The position numbers and the translations under genes were made by a program. Shown here piece by piece: positions 34,420-46,358 of a stretch of 64,000 nucleotides of DNA; within the stretch, counting starts at the first letter, position 1, and each line of letters starts with the position of its first letter. Under the pieces are notes generated by a model. The model saw only the letters and a list, made by a program, of their open reading frames with translations, had not been told where the DNA came from and ran no database searches. Source of the stretch: Bombus terrestris (Eukaryota; Arthropoda; Insecta; Hymenoptera; Apidae); assembly GCF_910591885.1 (NCBI RefSeq), contig NC_063280.1, positions 3,844,001 to 3,908,000 of the forward strand, given 5' to 3'.

Positions 34420-36800
34420 TCTTATCTCTTTTGATAAATAATTTTCTATAGCTCTTTCGAACAACTCGTTTGTCATAGATGATATTTTAAGTGATTAATT
34501 TAGTATACGAAGAAAGGTAGATGCAAAGGAAATGTATAAATACAAAAATATTTGCATGGTAATTCTACTAATGTAACAGAAAGTGAGAGGATACTTAATG
34601 TACTCAGGATTAGTATAAATGAGTGCTGGAATTACAAAATCAAGCTAACGCTGATTAACCGCGTGTATTACAAAGAAATCTAAATTATCCCATGTTTTCG
34701 AAGATTTTATTGCAGATCTATTATATTTCGTGATTTATGGACGAGGGTGTTACTTTTTAATGAGATTTAGCTGCGCGGTTTGTCGTCGTCCAAATATCCC
34801 ACGTAAAAGCTATGTAACGTAGTTTAATTACAAGACAGAGTGACTACCGCAAAAACGATCTACAAGGATCGAGAGTGGTTTGAAAGTCTGGAAAATTAAA
34901 ATATATAAGAGGAACGTGGTTTGATGCGTTAAATCGATAGGATATCATCGCGGTACGTCGCAGAGGAAGGATATTAATTATGAATTAATTAGACGAGACT
35001 GATATCGAGATCATTGAAAGGCACGGCGACTGAAAAACTCTTTATTCATAATTATACTGTTGGCAGTGTTAACGAAACAACAAACATATCGTATTACCAA
35101 TTATGCTCCCGCATCGTGGTCCAGGATTTGTCGGGATAGAAGGGCGGGGAGGGGGGCGGTGTAAAAAAAAGAACAAGCTTTGATTTCGTTCGAACGAAAC
35201 CCGACAGTTTAATTGAACGTTTCCTTCTGACGCGTTTGTAATTACGAATTTGAGTGAATTATTCCATGCCGTGAACACGCGTTTCGTTATGCTTTCTTTT
35301 TTTCCCCCCTCGGTTTTTCGGTTCTGCAGTGTAATTAAAATATCAACGATACGTGTAACAGGGGATACATATGTACAAAAATATTTCGTTAAACGTTTCC
35401 GATGTACGTGAGCAATATACAGACTGTATTTACCGGGGTTACATACGAAATGTAATTAAAAATCGTAATCAGTATCACAAACCTTATCAACTGGTCTCTC
35501 AAACCCGATGGTGAAAGTTTTAATAAAGCTGCGGAGACTCGAGTTCCATTTCACCGACAAATAATTCTGAAACAATACATTTTACTAATTTAATAAAATA
35601 TAATATATGCAAATTTATATAAACCGTTAAGAAACCAAACCATTTTCCGAGAAATGTTCAATTTGTATCTAAATTAATACTGTCTAATTATTAGATTATC
35701 TCATAAATAATATATTTAATAATTAATCAACAGCGTATTTTCTTTCATTTCTACGATTGTTTGCCGATTTCTATTAAGCTCTTCCTCTAATAAACTTATA
35801 TGCATACTATTAAATTTAAATTTAATACTAAATTTAATATTAAATTCACATTCTTTCAAAAATGAGTAACCTCGATTGAATTGATCAATTTGTTTTCTGT
35901 ATATCTCTAGAACTAAGATATTACGTTATAATCTAAAAAGTATAAATTTATTCAATATGACAATCCAAACTTAAAATATATACATTTTACTTCCACGAAT
36001 ATTTCTCTAACAAATCTCGCTAAATTAACAACTACGTATGTATATCTATACGTTTCATTGTACAATTTCCAAATGAATAGAACATATTCTCTATAACTAC
36101 AATGTAACATAAACGTAAATGACAAAAGATTGACGAATGTTCGGAATGCCTTCCGGATGGCCGGCGTGCCAAAATTCCACGAATTTCGCGGGACTAATTT
36201 AGATCAGAGGGGACGTGAGTATGTGCACTCCATTCTGCGAATCATCATACTTTTCCCTGATATACGAGATGTCAATTTAATTGCAGAAAATACTTGGGGA
36301 CGACACGTGAGCCACCCGTCGGCTAGTTTAAATTAGAGGAGCCTCAAAGACGCGCGCGGACTCGCGGAATTCGAACAACGAGACGGAGTGAACGAGTTCG
36401 CTTCTAGAGAAAGAAGCAGGTTTCAATTACCAGCCGAACTCTAAGCCCGACTCTGCTTGCCAGAACTTTCAACAACGAAACTCACTCAACACGCTGACTG
36501 ACTTTGTCAAAACTCGTAAACGATTGCAAGAATAGAGTGAAATGATCAAAGTTCTTTCTTCTACTTATTTTGTTTATCTTGTTACGTTTCTGGTTACGCT
36601 GCTGACCGTACGTATGTACATACTAGGACTCGTATTCGTTGTATCTATTGAAAAGTTCTATTAAATGTCATTTTATTTGATTAAATAAATCGTCAGTTAG
36701 ACTTTATATATTATTTTTTTTATTTTAAGTAAAAGAAGTGGAAATCATTTAATTTGTATTCTAATACTTATGAATGATAGTGTACGTTGTATATTGTACT
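34420..36800. other. noncoding AT-rich DNA, no gene recognised
   Basis: AT-rich with few open frames. Two local features: a G-rich run at 35142-35159 (GGGCGGGGAGGGGGGCGG), which could form a G-quadruplex imperfectly, and a very good acceptor-like pyrimidine tract ending in TTCTGCAG at 35329. The sequence after that acceptor hits stops in two frames quickly, and no exon can be shown. Confidence 0.55.
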
Positions 36801-36802
36801 GT

Positions 36803-36825
36803 ACATTTTGTAATATACAAAATGT
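36803..36825. repeat. short perfect inverted repeat
   Basis: ACATTTTGTA (36803-36812), loop ATA, TACAAAATGT (36816-36825). AT-rich, so moderately likely by chance. Confidence 0.8.
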
Positions 36826-36865
36826 TTCGAATCTGTCGATGTGTTTTTTAATCCTGTTGCGTTCT

Positions 36866-36910
36866 ATATGTAAGACAATTATGTATGTATATGTAAGATA
36901 ATTAGGTACA
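36866..36910 (+). repeat. 22-bp tandem duplication
   Basis: Two adjacent copies of ATATGTAAGA(C/T)AATTA(T/G)GTA, differing at a few positions. Confidence 0.7.
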
Positions 36911-37908
36911 TAATTAGAATTAACCGTTTGTAAGAATTTGTTTTTTATATAAAATCGACGATTAAGCGAATGAAGATAGCTCTATCGAAATATATTTACC
37001 ATGCTAAATACCGCGAGTATGCAATGTGAACATAAATATAAACATAAATTAATCGACAGGATTACTAGGCGGGCAGCGTGGGTCTCTCTTCGTTTTTTGA
37101 CGACTAAACCATTTAAGTTGTCGATAAATCAGTATTCGAAATGGTTATTGGTTATAAGAAATGATCGATGTAAACATTGACTGATAATTTTTATGGAACA
37201 TACGCAAAATGTTTTTCATCGTTTGCACTTTGAAAGAAAAGGACTCGACTAACGAATTCGTACTTGTAACTGCTCAACCTAGTTTCGAAACAGCCAAAGT
37301 TCAATATGGCTGAACGACTTTACATGTTCGGTACACAGAAAGTAATTATGGCGCCAGTAGGTATAGTATTAAAACGCGCTTCGTATATTTAATTTACTCC
37401 TAAGGCATTTTGATGTTAATTGAGATCAAAAATGGAATGTTAGATTTTTTCTGAAATACAAATTCAGAACATCAAATTATACTAATAAACTGTATTAATT
37501 ATACGAAAATTTAGATTTATTTCATATGTGTTTTGTTACGTTTTGGAAATGTCGTTTGTTACGTTAGAAAGAATATATATAGATACAACCAGTATTATAC
37601 ACACTTTTTCAAAATCAATCCAAACAAAGTAACGAAATTAATTGTTACAATGAATATCTTATGCTCAGATCTATTTCAAACGGTGAATTCAGTTTGTTAA
37701 ATATTGTTAAATATAATTACTGCTTTCGACGCTTCAAAATATCCACACAATTCCACGGGAGAACGACACGCTGAACTATCTCACGGATTTTACGATAAAG
37801 ACGAAAAACACTCAATAAGGACACGAAACGAACACGAGAATTAAGGAAACTTTCGTTCCATTTTACGCGAAATGATCAAAGAGACCTCGATATGCTTCAC
37901 AGAACGCG
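36911..37908. other. AT-rich noncoding DNA, no gene seen
   Basis: Stops in every frame. No repeat or motif worth naming. Confidence 0.65.
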
Positions 37909-37940
37909 ACGATGCAACGATGTAACGATATGACGATATA
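37909..37940 (+). repeat. 8-bp tandem repeat, four units
   Basis: ACGATGCA, ACGATGTA, ACGATATG, ACGATATA in exact 8-base register. Confidence 0.85.
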
Positions 37941-40510
37941 CGGTAAACTGAATCACATTTCGCACCACGCAATGACGACAACGATACGATCATAAAGTAA
38001 ATAAACACAACGTTCTATTCACCGCACCAATACAAACCCGAGCACTTAATCGAACTTTCACAGATTTATAACCGATTCAACATCGAGGTAAACATACTAA
38101 ATAAATTATTTACAATAGTATTTGACATTGCGACGGGACGACTATCCTAGAAAAAATTACGCGGGAACTAGTCGTTAGACGCGCGATCGAAGCGCCACGC
38201 TCAGTCGATAAATGGAATTGAGATCCTTCGATTCTCGAATTGAGATATCTTACGATCGATATCGATTTCGTTTAACTTTCAATTACGTATATATTTATAT
38301 ATCCTAAATGAAGAGAGTTACGTTTGAATTGAATAATGAGACGAAAGTCTCTGTTTATTGCTCACATAACTTTCATTAACAAGTTATTCAAAATATTTGA
38401 AGAATTTATGAATTTAGATTAATTTCTTATCATAATATGACTATTACAAACGTATCTAATTTTCGGAATTATTAAAAACGAATTTCATGTTTGAAAGCAT
38501 TTTCTTGATTGATACATGCATATACACAAATATTACACAAGGAAATAAAATATCAAGTATGAAAATGATACGATGACAAAGATTTAAAGAATTGTTTGTT
38601 ATTTTGATTCTATTGATAAATATTGGAGAAAGCATTATACCGTACAGTGTGGATCTAACAACGTTCATGGAACATTTCATTTTATTAAAAATTTTTTAAT
38701 TAGAATCTACAATGAATAAATTTTGCTTTGTAATTAATTTTCCTGGTAATTCAGGCAATTATCTCAGAAGATACTACGCTTTAGAAGATTATAAAACACA
38801 AATATACATTAATATAATCGTGAATATAAATATTTCGTATCTTAAACAAAGAGACGAAATTTTTCTCTGTTTATTTTTCATTATCTCTATAAATAAGCAC
38901 TCCAAAAGTATATGAATTTAGATTAATTTCGTTTCGGAATGGTAGAATCGAAAATCGAGCGACACAAACACGGTTGAAAAAAAAGTAGTACGACAGTCGA
39001 AGGACGCGGTACGGTAATTAACACAGAAGTAAGAAAATTAAAATGGAGGGAAGCAATTAACAAAGGAACACATACGGGCGTTGTAACACTGGTTACCGGT
39101 TGTAAAGTAAACTGGTAAACAACACCGGTTTAATTAAATGTTTCCTATAAAAACTGACGGAAAGTTTCGGAAAGTGGAAATTAACGAAGACGTCGTAAAT
39201 ATTTTATTTCGGGATAAAATCACCAGAAAGGACGAGCTTACTCTTCCTCTCCGTTTTCTCGTATTCTCTGTTCCTACGGCGTTCCGTGCGACGTTTCACG
39301 AACAAGAAATCATAATTTCCATTTGTCTTCGTTTTGTAAATACTTTGGATAGCCAAAGTCCCATCAAAAGTCTCTTCAACTTCTCTAATTACGCCGCCTC
39401 GCGAGCCAAGTAAACCGAGCTACGCAAATACTTCGTTATAACAGCGCTAAACACGCTCGTGTCCGTTCGAGATTTCGCTGCTCGAGAATTGAAGCCTCGC
39501 CGTAAGATACGCGATCGTCCGCTCGATTACTTAATCTCCTCTGACAAAAAAAGAAGCGTAACAGAAAAAAAAAAGGAGAAGAAAAACCATTCACACGGTG
39601 AAATAAAAGAGAAGGGAAACGTGCACGAGCACGGATAGAGTCTAGTATCGAACCAATCCTACTCGCGGTAACTTTGCGCAAGTAATTGCAAGCGGTCGGC
39701 TATCTAGCTGACGTAAATTCCGCTTCAACTTTATTTACCGACGCGGCCATTTAATTAGAAAAACGGATGCCCGGCGAGAATGATCGGTCTTGCCCGTATA
39801 TTTCACGAAATTTCCGCAGAAACTCGTGTATACTCGCGACCGTGATCGCAAACACTAATTATTCTCGCCTTGCTTATATCATAGTTATTAACTTCATGAA
39901 CAATAAAATATATGTAATCACGAAAACCAAACGCTTAGTCTTCTCAAGAAAGTCCGTTCGCGATCAGCATAAAAAATGACATTAATTCAGTAAGAGTTAA
40001 GTTAGGTTAACGTAATATCTGATTGGTAATCTTTTGCAATCAATTGATACTATCGAATTTTGTTTCTTAACATTATGGCTATGAAAGAAAATTCCAAGAA
40101 TTCATTTAATATTTTTCCCATTATTATCTTTTCCATCTGAATTCTACAATTTTATGAAATATATCACCCTCCCTTAATGTATTAACACACGAATCTCTAT
40201 AATTAATCTCTCTTCCTTCTTCAACCCCTTGTAAACGTTAACATAATCAACGTTAAAAATAATGGAACGATAAGAATAACAAGCGAATCAGTAATCGGAG
40301 AGGAACCGTTGTTCAGAGTCGAGAATGGAGGTTGCGAGAGAAAGAGCAGAAAAAAGGGGGAGGTCGGGGGTGGTCCGTTCCCCATTAGAGTGTCTCCGCA
40401 GGCGTTTAATCACCCAATTAAGAGGATTTTCACGTATGTTAATTAGTCGAAACACATGCAAGACGCGACGCGTCCCCTTCCTCTTTACTGTACCCCTGTG
40501 CGTTTCCCTC
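37941..40510. other. noncoding AT-rich DNA, no gene seen
   Basis: Contains a 19-base exact direct repeat, ATGAATTTAGATTAATTTC, at 38408-38426 and 38912-38930; AT-rich, so of limited weight. Open frames of 60-91 codons (for example 39138-39413) are unrecognised. A purine-rich patch occurs at 40310-40370. Confidence 0.55.
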
Positions 40511-40556
40511 TCGAGGCTCCGGTGGTGCTTGAAGCCTGCTGGAACGGGAGCCTCGA
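40511..40556. repeat. 10-bp inverted repeat (hairpin)
   Basis: TCGAGGCTCC (40511-40520) pairs perfectly with GGAGCCTCGA (40547-40556) across a 26-base loop. GC-rich, but a single stem of this length is expected a few times by chance in a window this size. Confidence 0.75.
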
Positions 40557-40972
40557 TTGCACTCGACGGCTAAAAAGAGATCAAAAGGAGGCTCCCATGT
40601 CGCAAGAAATATTCACATACACGGTTTTGCACGGTAGCAAACGCGACACAAGGACACGTGTACCAGGGCCACCTACGCACACGCGCCTCTTCCGCGTGCC
40701 TCGGATGCGGAGGAACCGGTGAGAGAGATCGGCTCCCGGGAACACACGACTCTAGAGACCCGAGACGCGTGTTAAACCGTCCTCATTAATCGGAACCCCT
40801 CTCTTCTCGCCCTGCACACCAGAGAAAACGCTGTGGTTAGGTCTCGTTGGGACGCACGCTCGTCAACCCTCGGTCGACAGACAGTCAGACAGACCCCGAT
40901 GCTCATCGAGAACGGTAATGAATTTGCCGATTGAAAAGGGCGGAAGCTCTGCATCGATGAGGGCGACGTACA

Positions 40973-41061
40973 TTTTTTTTTTTTTTTTTTAATCCCCGTT
41001 ACAGCAGAGGTTTACCATGGTGACAGTCGGACTGAGATTTTGGCAGGGGGTTAAAGATATT
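40973..41061 (-). mobile_element. possible 3' end of a LINE-type retroposon, A-tail on minus strand
   Basis: An 18-base T-run at 40973-40990 follows CGACGTACA. Read on the minus strand, about 70 bases ending in CTGTAACGGGGATT lead into the A-run, which looks like the tail of a 5'-truncated retroposon. GGCGA..ACA on both sides (40968-40972 and 41052-41056 onwards) might be a degraded target duplication. The alternative is a splice acceptor on the plus strand: the T-run plus CCCCGTTACAG at 40994-41004 is an excellent acceptor, but the following frame closes after 17 codons with no donor. I favour the retroposon weakly. Confidence 0.3.
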
Positions 41062-41090
41062 GGCGATTGAACACACACTGTTTGACTGTT

Positions 41091-41251
41091 GGAGATTCGT
41101 TTAATGGATAAGAATTATTATTAACACAGACTCGTGGTTAAAAATTGAAGTTTTGAGCAGATCCGTGGTTGTGACACTGGAGATTCATTTAATGGATAGA
41201 ATAATTATTAATAAAGAATTGTGGTTAAAAATTGAAGTTTTTGAGATGATC
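41091..41251 (+). repeat. tandem duplication of about 73 bp
   Basis: 41091-41163 and 41179-41251 are diverged copies. Both begin with GGAGATTC(G/A)TTTAATGGATA, contain GTGGTTAAAAATTGAAGTTT and end near GATC. Sporadic substitutions and small indels suggest an old event. Confidence 0.85.
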
Positions 41252-42519
41252 AGAGGAACAGTGGATAACCTGTTGCGATATGGGAGTAATATTACGATAG
41301 AGTTTAGGAGGTAGGTGTGGACAATCGATAAAACGCGAGAATATAGAGAAAACGGTGTTTATTCTACAATAGTAGATTCCAGAGAACCTCGAGGAAAACC
41401 TAATATTATTTCCCTGTATAAGTAACTTAATTTTCAATTGCAACAACTTGGTTTAACTAAATCGGTTGAACACCTTGCGTTAACTTAACCAAGGCGAAAG
41501 ATTTTTCGTTGCTTTGTATGAAACACGGCGATGCAAAAAACAAAATATCATACACGTAGCGCGTCGGTTTGGTCGGCTAACGAAGGAAAATCGAAGAAGA
41601 GATGGTGGAAGAAACGGCGTTGGCTATCTATTCAATTATCACCTTGGAACGGCCGCATACGTAGGAACAGGTAATTCCATTTCACGACTTCCGGCCATTC
41701 TCGGCTTTTGAGCGACGTGTCCTGTGACGTCAGCGGAACAAGAATCCCTCGTTTTACGCGTGCACCGAACGAACGATCGTCGTGTTCGAACGATTCGTGG
41801 CTTCTTCGGTAAAATCGGAAAGGTTATCGCCCTCTAACGTGGTCGATTAACAAATGTTTGGCTGGAAATGCAGCCTTGGACGTGCGTCACATTGGAAAAC
41901 GATAAATTTCGGGGTGGAGAACGATCTAAAAGCGGAGGGGTCCAGACAGGGAATAATTTATCGTTGGAATTTTAAAAAGGTTTAGGTAAATAAAACAAAT
42001 GAATCGCCATCGAAGTCAAGTGGTTGGAAATATCTTTCGCGGCAACACTCGCTCGCCGTGAATTCGTTCCAATTTCCTCTCTCCCTCGAGCCCCTTTCCC
42101 CTCCATGTTTTCGTCTTTCTTCACTTTATATCGGTCGGTCTCGTTTGCTTGCTCGCGAATTGCACATTTCGAGGTAAGTCTCGAAGACAATGAAAATTTC
42201 AACGACCATTCATTTTCTGGTAATGAGTTCTTTGGTCGGTCTTTTAACTGTGCCAAATGACTTTAAAATCGTGCCGTCGGTTAATGGGCTCTGTTCGCTC
42301 ACTGTACACGTATTCAGTTTTTTTTCTCATTTCCACTCTCCTCTCTCTTACGCCCACTCCGTCTCTTTCTCCCGCAAAATATTAAACAATCACAAGTTTT
42401 CCGAGCTTTCGCTTTTCAAGTAGTCACATAATTGGGCTTTTATGCATTGCCCCTTCTCCGGTTCCGCTCTTTTTTACACACGTATCGAAGAATGCAGGGG
42501 GTCGAGGGGAAATACTCGA
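41252..42519. other. noncoding DNA, possible splice donor at 42174
   Basis: No gene recognised. GAG|GTAAGT at 42171-42179 matches the insect donor consensus perfectly. An open frame from 42024 runs through it without resembling a protein. A pyrimidine-rich run at about 42310-42375 could serve as an acceptor tract for a short intron. Without a recognisable peptide this stays unassigned. Confidence 0.4.
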
Positions 42520-42567
42520 TGTCTCCGGCTGTTTTCATGAAAGGTTTAAAAGAAACAGCCGGATACA
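42520..42567. repeat. hairpin with 11-bp stem plus extension
   Basis: TCCGGCTGTTT (42524-42534) pairs exactly with AAACAGCCGGA (42553-42563) around an 18-base loop. After one mismatch, TGT (42520-42522) pairs with ACA (42565-42567). Pre-miRNA-like in outline, but the stem is shorter than a normal precursor. Confidence 0.75.
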
Positions 42568-44311
42568 ATGAAAAGTGGCGGAGAAGGTTAATATTTGACC
42601 GTTAGAGTCGAAGAAACCACGATTAATCGCCATGGAAATTAATTCGTGCTTGCCAGAACGTACAAGTTTCAAAGAATAAAATTGCGCGAAATCTAGGTGA
42701 GTCTTTTCGCTACAATAAAAAAGAATTTATTTCCTTCTATGTCTTTCTCATCAAGCAACCAGCTCTCTCAATTACGAACGACGTAAAAAATATTCTAAGC
42801 AGAAGAAGAAAGTATATGTTTCTTCGAGTTCTCAACGGAAGGCTAATTAAAATACAAGTAGGTAGTGCGCGGAGAAGATTGACAGTAAAAATTGTTGCAA
42901 CCACCGAGCCACGGAAATTACACGATCCTGTACGTTCTCATTACTCGAAGGAAAACACGTGGACAGGCAATAATGGCGCTCATAAAAACGATCGCGCGAT
43001 AAAACAACGGACTAGGCAGGGGAACGATACAACCATCGGATAATTTTCCAACGGGCTAGGCGCAAACGGAATAATCGATCGAAAGAGCGAAAGGACCGTC
43101 CGGATTATTATTCCTGCTGCTTTAAACGGATTGATAATGATCAGAAGTAATACGAGCTTTAATTGGCTAATAGCGTGACGAAAATATAATAACCATCGTT
43201 GTATCGATTAAAACTGGCCGGGACAGACGTGAAATCTCCTACGACGAACACGGCCCCGTTCGCATGAACTAACAACGGAGTCGTAGTCGCAGCCAGGCGT
43301 CCGGAATTTCTGATGGTAATTCAGTCTAAATTCTGGAATCTACTCATCCATTCAGCGGGAACGTAATGGCGCAAATTTGCCTAATTTTCTACTTATTACC
43401 AGCTGCTTGTTACCGCATTTGTAATTCGTTGTTCGACGAAAATGAAATTAATAATCTTCTGAGCGCGCATCGCACCGTCTAAGTAACGCAGCGATGATTC
43501 CCCGTGATACGCGTTCGAAAGGTGTGTATTACGATCATGAGTTTGCTCCATGTATACCATTCTAGAACGTATTATATACATTAAAATAATTTACGACGCA
43601 GTTATTTAAAATAAAGTTATCTCACTCAAACGTGTATGAAGATCGCGATAAAGAATGTGATAAGTCACATTTCCTATTCTTTTCAATTTTATGAAGTTTT
43701 CATACTGTTGAAAATTTAAAAAATATTGTCACAAAGTAATCTTAGTCTCGTTGCTTGAGCTATTTTTTCTAACATTTCTTCATTTTTCAAGACATGTTCA
43801 AATATAATATTTCAATTTCGCCGTGTATCTTACTTTTGCAAGTAAAGTTATACAAACGTATAACTATTAAACGTGTAAAAAATTATACCAACTGTTAATT
43901 ACTTCAATAATTTATTTACTTAGTTAAGAAATTTCAACCAAGCGAAGAAAATCAAAGACAGTGAAGAAAGTAATAAAAACTCAGTTTCTCCTGAATGTTT
44001 AGATGGCGAATGGAATGTTTTAACCGAAGAGAGTAGAATTATAGGAGGAAAATTAGATAGGGATAAAAATCAGTGGTAAGGCGACATTATGCAACTTTTT
44101 CATCGATTTCTAAGAGATCTGTGACGAGCGCGAAAATTCGCGAAAGCAACGTTAAGAAATAGAGAAACTGTCTGTTCTAATTTCCCGTTGGATGTGCGCG
44201 AGGACAGTCTTTGAGGCTGGCAATGGTCGCTCATCCCCGTATTCAAATTGTAAATTTATACTTGTAAATTTATGAGATGTTGGAAATGAACTATTGAGAG
44301 AAAGGGAAGGT
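42568..44311. other. noncoding DNA, no gene seen
   Basis: GC-moderate to 43360, then AT-rich. Open frames of 61-75 codons only. No repeat or RNA gene recognised. Confidence 0.6.
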
Positions 44312-44359
44312 GAGAGAGAGAGAGATAGAGAAAGAGAGAGCGAGAGAGAGAGAGAGAGA

Positions 44360-44391
<32 letters not shown>

Positions 44392-44410
44392 ATAGCAGCA
44401 GTAGTAGTAG
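44312..44410 (+). repeat. compound microsatellite (GA)n-(GTA)n
   Basis: A GA array with a few interruptions (44312-44361) runs directly into about ten GTA units, two imperfect AGC units and three more GTA units. At about 100 bases it is the longest microsatellite in the window. The minus-strand open frame at 44152-44430 shows a poly-Tyr then Ser-Leu translation of it and is not a gene. Confidence 0.97.
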
Positions 44411-44632
44411 CTATACATGTAACGAGTCAACTGTAATGCACCTATAGCGTGTGCTTGGTTTTATTCACGAAGGAATGGAAATCCACTTGTGTCACGGGGG
44501 CTGAAGTATGGCCCCTATCTGTTTTCTATGTATTCAACTAATGCTGTCGTAAAATATGAATAACTCGCGAGACAATACCGATAAAGGTTTGCGGAAAGTA
44601 TAATAGTGCACGTACGTTCGCCGTAAAGGAAA

Positions 44633-44656
44633 AACGAACGAACGAACGAACGAACG
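44633..44656 (+). repeat. (AACG)6 microsatellite
   Basis: Six perfect AACG units. Confidence 0.97.
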
Positions 44657-45328
44657 TCCATAGAGAATTACATCTATATTTGCTTATCGAGATAACGAGA
44701 CTTTGTGCGGCCTCGTTCAAAGGATACAAAACGTTAAAAATAATAGGAAAAGTAGAGAACCGTTAAAATACTTTACGTATATCGGGAAATGTTGGACGAT
44801 TTATTAATGCTATTTCTTACTGTTTATTCTCGTTGTATGAAAATAATTTTCTACAAGTAACTTTATTTGTTCGTTTACTTATTCTTTGATAATGTAGTTG
44901 GATTCATACGTGACATTGATTTTGGGATTCTTCTTCCTTCTCCATCTTTATTTGCTTCTATCCTGTTTTTTACTTATTGTCAAATATCTACCATTCGTTA
45001 TGTGCCATTTTTTGACTTTCAGTTCTCTTATCATCTATGACACAACCCCACGCTCATATATTAATGTTGCTGTAATTTTTGAATCATTTGGAGCATGAAA
45101 ATTCAAGTATTGCAAACAATAAAGCGTTAGGCATCCTTCCATCCAAATTGAGGATCATAGATCATCTGTAGAAATTGTTAATTGCCTCAAACACTTCTTC
45201 GTTTCATTTTTGCGAAATCATTGGAATTCTCCAATTGGTGTACATTTAGATGAAATCGTGTTGCGGGCAAAGCCTGTCTGGGAAAATACTCTTTGTTTTG
45301 AGGTCATAACATCTACTGTGGGCGGACT
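44657..45328. other. AT-rich noncoding DNA, no gene seen
   Basis: A hydrophobic 66-codon frame at 44898-45098 comes from T-rich sequence. An acceptor-like TTGACTTTCAG ends at 45022 within it. No supporting donor or domain. Confidence 0.55.
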
Positions 45329-45354
45329 TGTGCGCGTGTGCGTGCGTACGTGTA
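45329..45354. repeat. alternating purine-pyrimidine block (Z-DNA-prone)
   Basis: Twenty-six strictly alternating bases of TG and CG steps (TGTGCGCGTGTGCGTGCG, then TACGTGTA). The first of two such blocks within 860 bases. Confidence 0.9.
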
Positions 45355-46141
45355 ACCACACAGGGTAGATGCGTCGAGACAGATAAGGGGAGATACGGTT
45401 TGGTTTAAGGAAGCGGTTAATTACCAGAAGACAGAAGATTGCCGGTGGCACGGTCTTATGCTTCAAGTATAACCAAAAGAACTGATCCTCCGCTCTGCCG
45501 GTCGCGGAGGATGCTTTCGGGTAATAATCTTTCAGGCATTTCAGCCCATTAGCCATTAGTCGATAGGGTTAAAAAAGAAACGAATACAGGAAGATAGAAA
45601 AGCCATAGACGTTCGATCGAGGTAGATTTACTTTTATCGTGGTGATTGTTCGAACTCGTTTTTCTAATTGAGTAACGTTTTAATCTTGTAGTTTATATGG
45701 ATCTTCCGGTGATGATTCAATAATTGGAACATTGAAGAAACAGGAATTAATTAGAAACCTAGTAATAAAGTAATGTTGGATTTTTCTTGAAACAGAAAAG
45801 TACTTGTCACATATCTGGAAAGCAATAAATTTCAAGAGTATGAGAAAAACATGGGCACGGTTTAGTATGAACCAATGAGCCGCATTGGTGTGACGCGAAT
45901 AATGAAATTATCCTACAGCTATTGGAAGCTCTTTTCCTAAAAATTAGCGGTACTTCGTGTAACGCTAATCTAAATCTAACTGTATTTTTATACTGATAAA
46001 AAATTGCAAATGAAATAATGTTGCGTTAACGCAATTTTGGTCCTGAATAGGTTTAAGACATGTCTATTCTTAACGTAAAAAAAAACCAATTAAATGAATC
46101 GAACGAACACGTAGAAAAATCGATCCTACCAAAGATCAACA
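45355..46141. other. noncoding DNA, no gene seen
   Basis: The minus-strand open frame of 112 codons (45218-45556) passes through the alternating block and is unrecognised. The rest is AT-rich with nothing notable. Confidence 0.55.
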
Positions 46142-46186
46142 GCATATGTGTGTGTATGTATATGTGTGCGCACGCGTGTACACGTA
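46142..46186. repeat. longest alternating purine-pyrimidine block (45 bp)
   Basis: Every base from 46142 to 46186 alternates purine and pyrimidine, mixing TG, TA and a GCGCACGCG core, then GTGTACACGTA. It is the longest Z-DNA candidate in the window. Confidence 0.92.
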
Positions 46187-46358
46187 GCGCGAATTACAAG
46201 CGAGAAGTCCTGGTCGCGGGCCAGGTGCGGCGTGGCTCGGTGCAATTTCTTTGAATCAAGCGAAAGCCAATTACAAGTTTAATTCGGAACTTTGCGCGGG
46301 CGATAATTAGCCGGTAAATTAAATTTACTTTCGTTTCAAAACAATCGTGGAAGTTTCA

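Noticed and set aside
35142..35159. G-quadruplex candidate
   Set aside because: The G-runs do not form four separate GGG blocks with loops; only an imperfect structure is possible, so it is not listed separately.
44898..45098. Hydrophobic 66-codon frame resembling a membrane protein
   Set aside because: T-rich DNA codes Phe/Leu by default; there is no start context, domain or supporting splice site.
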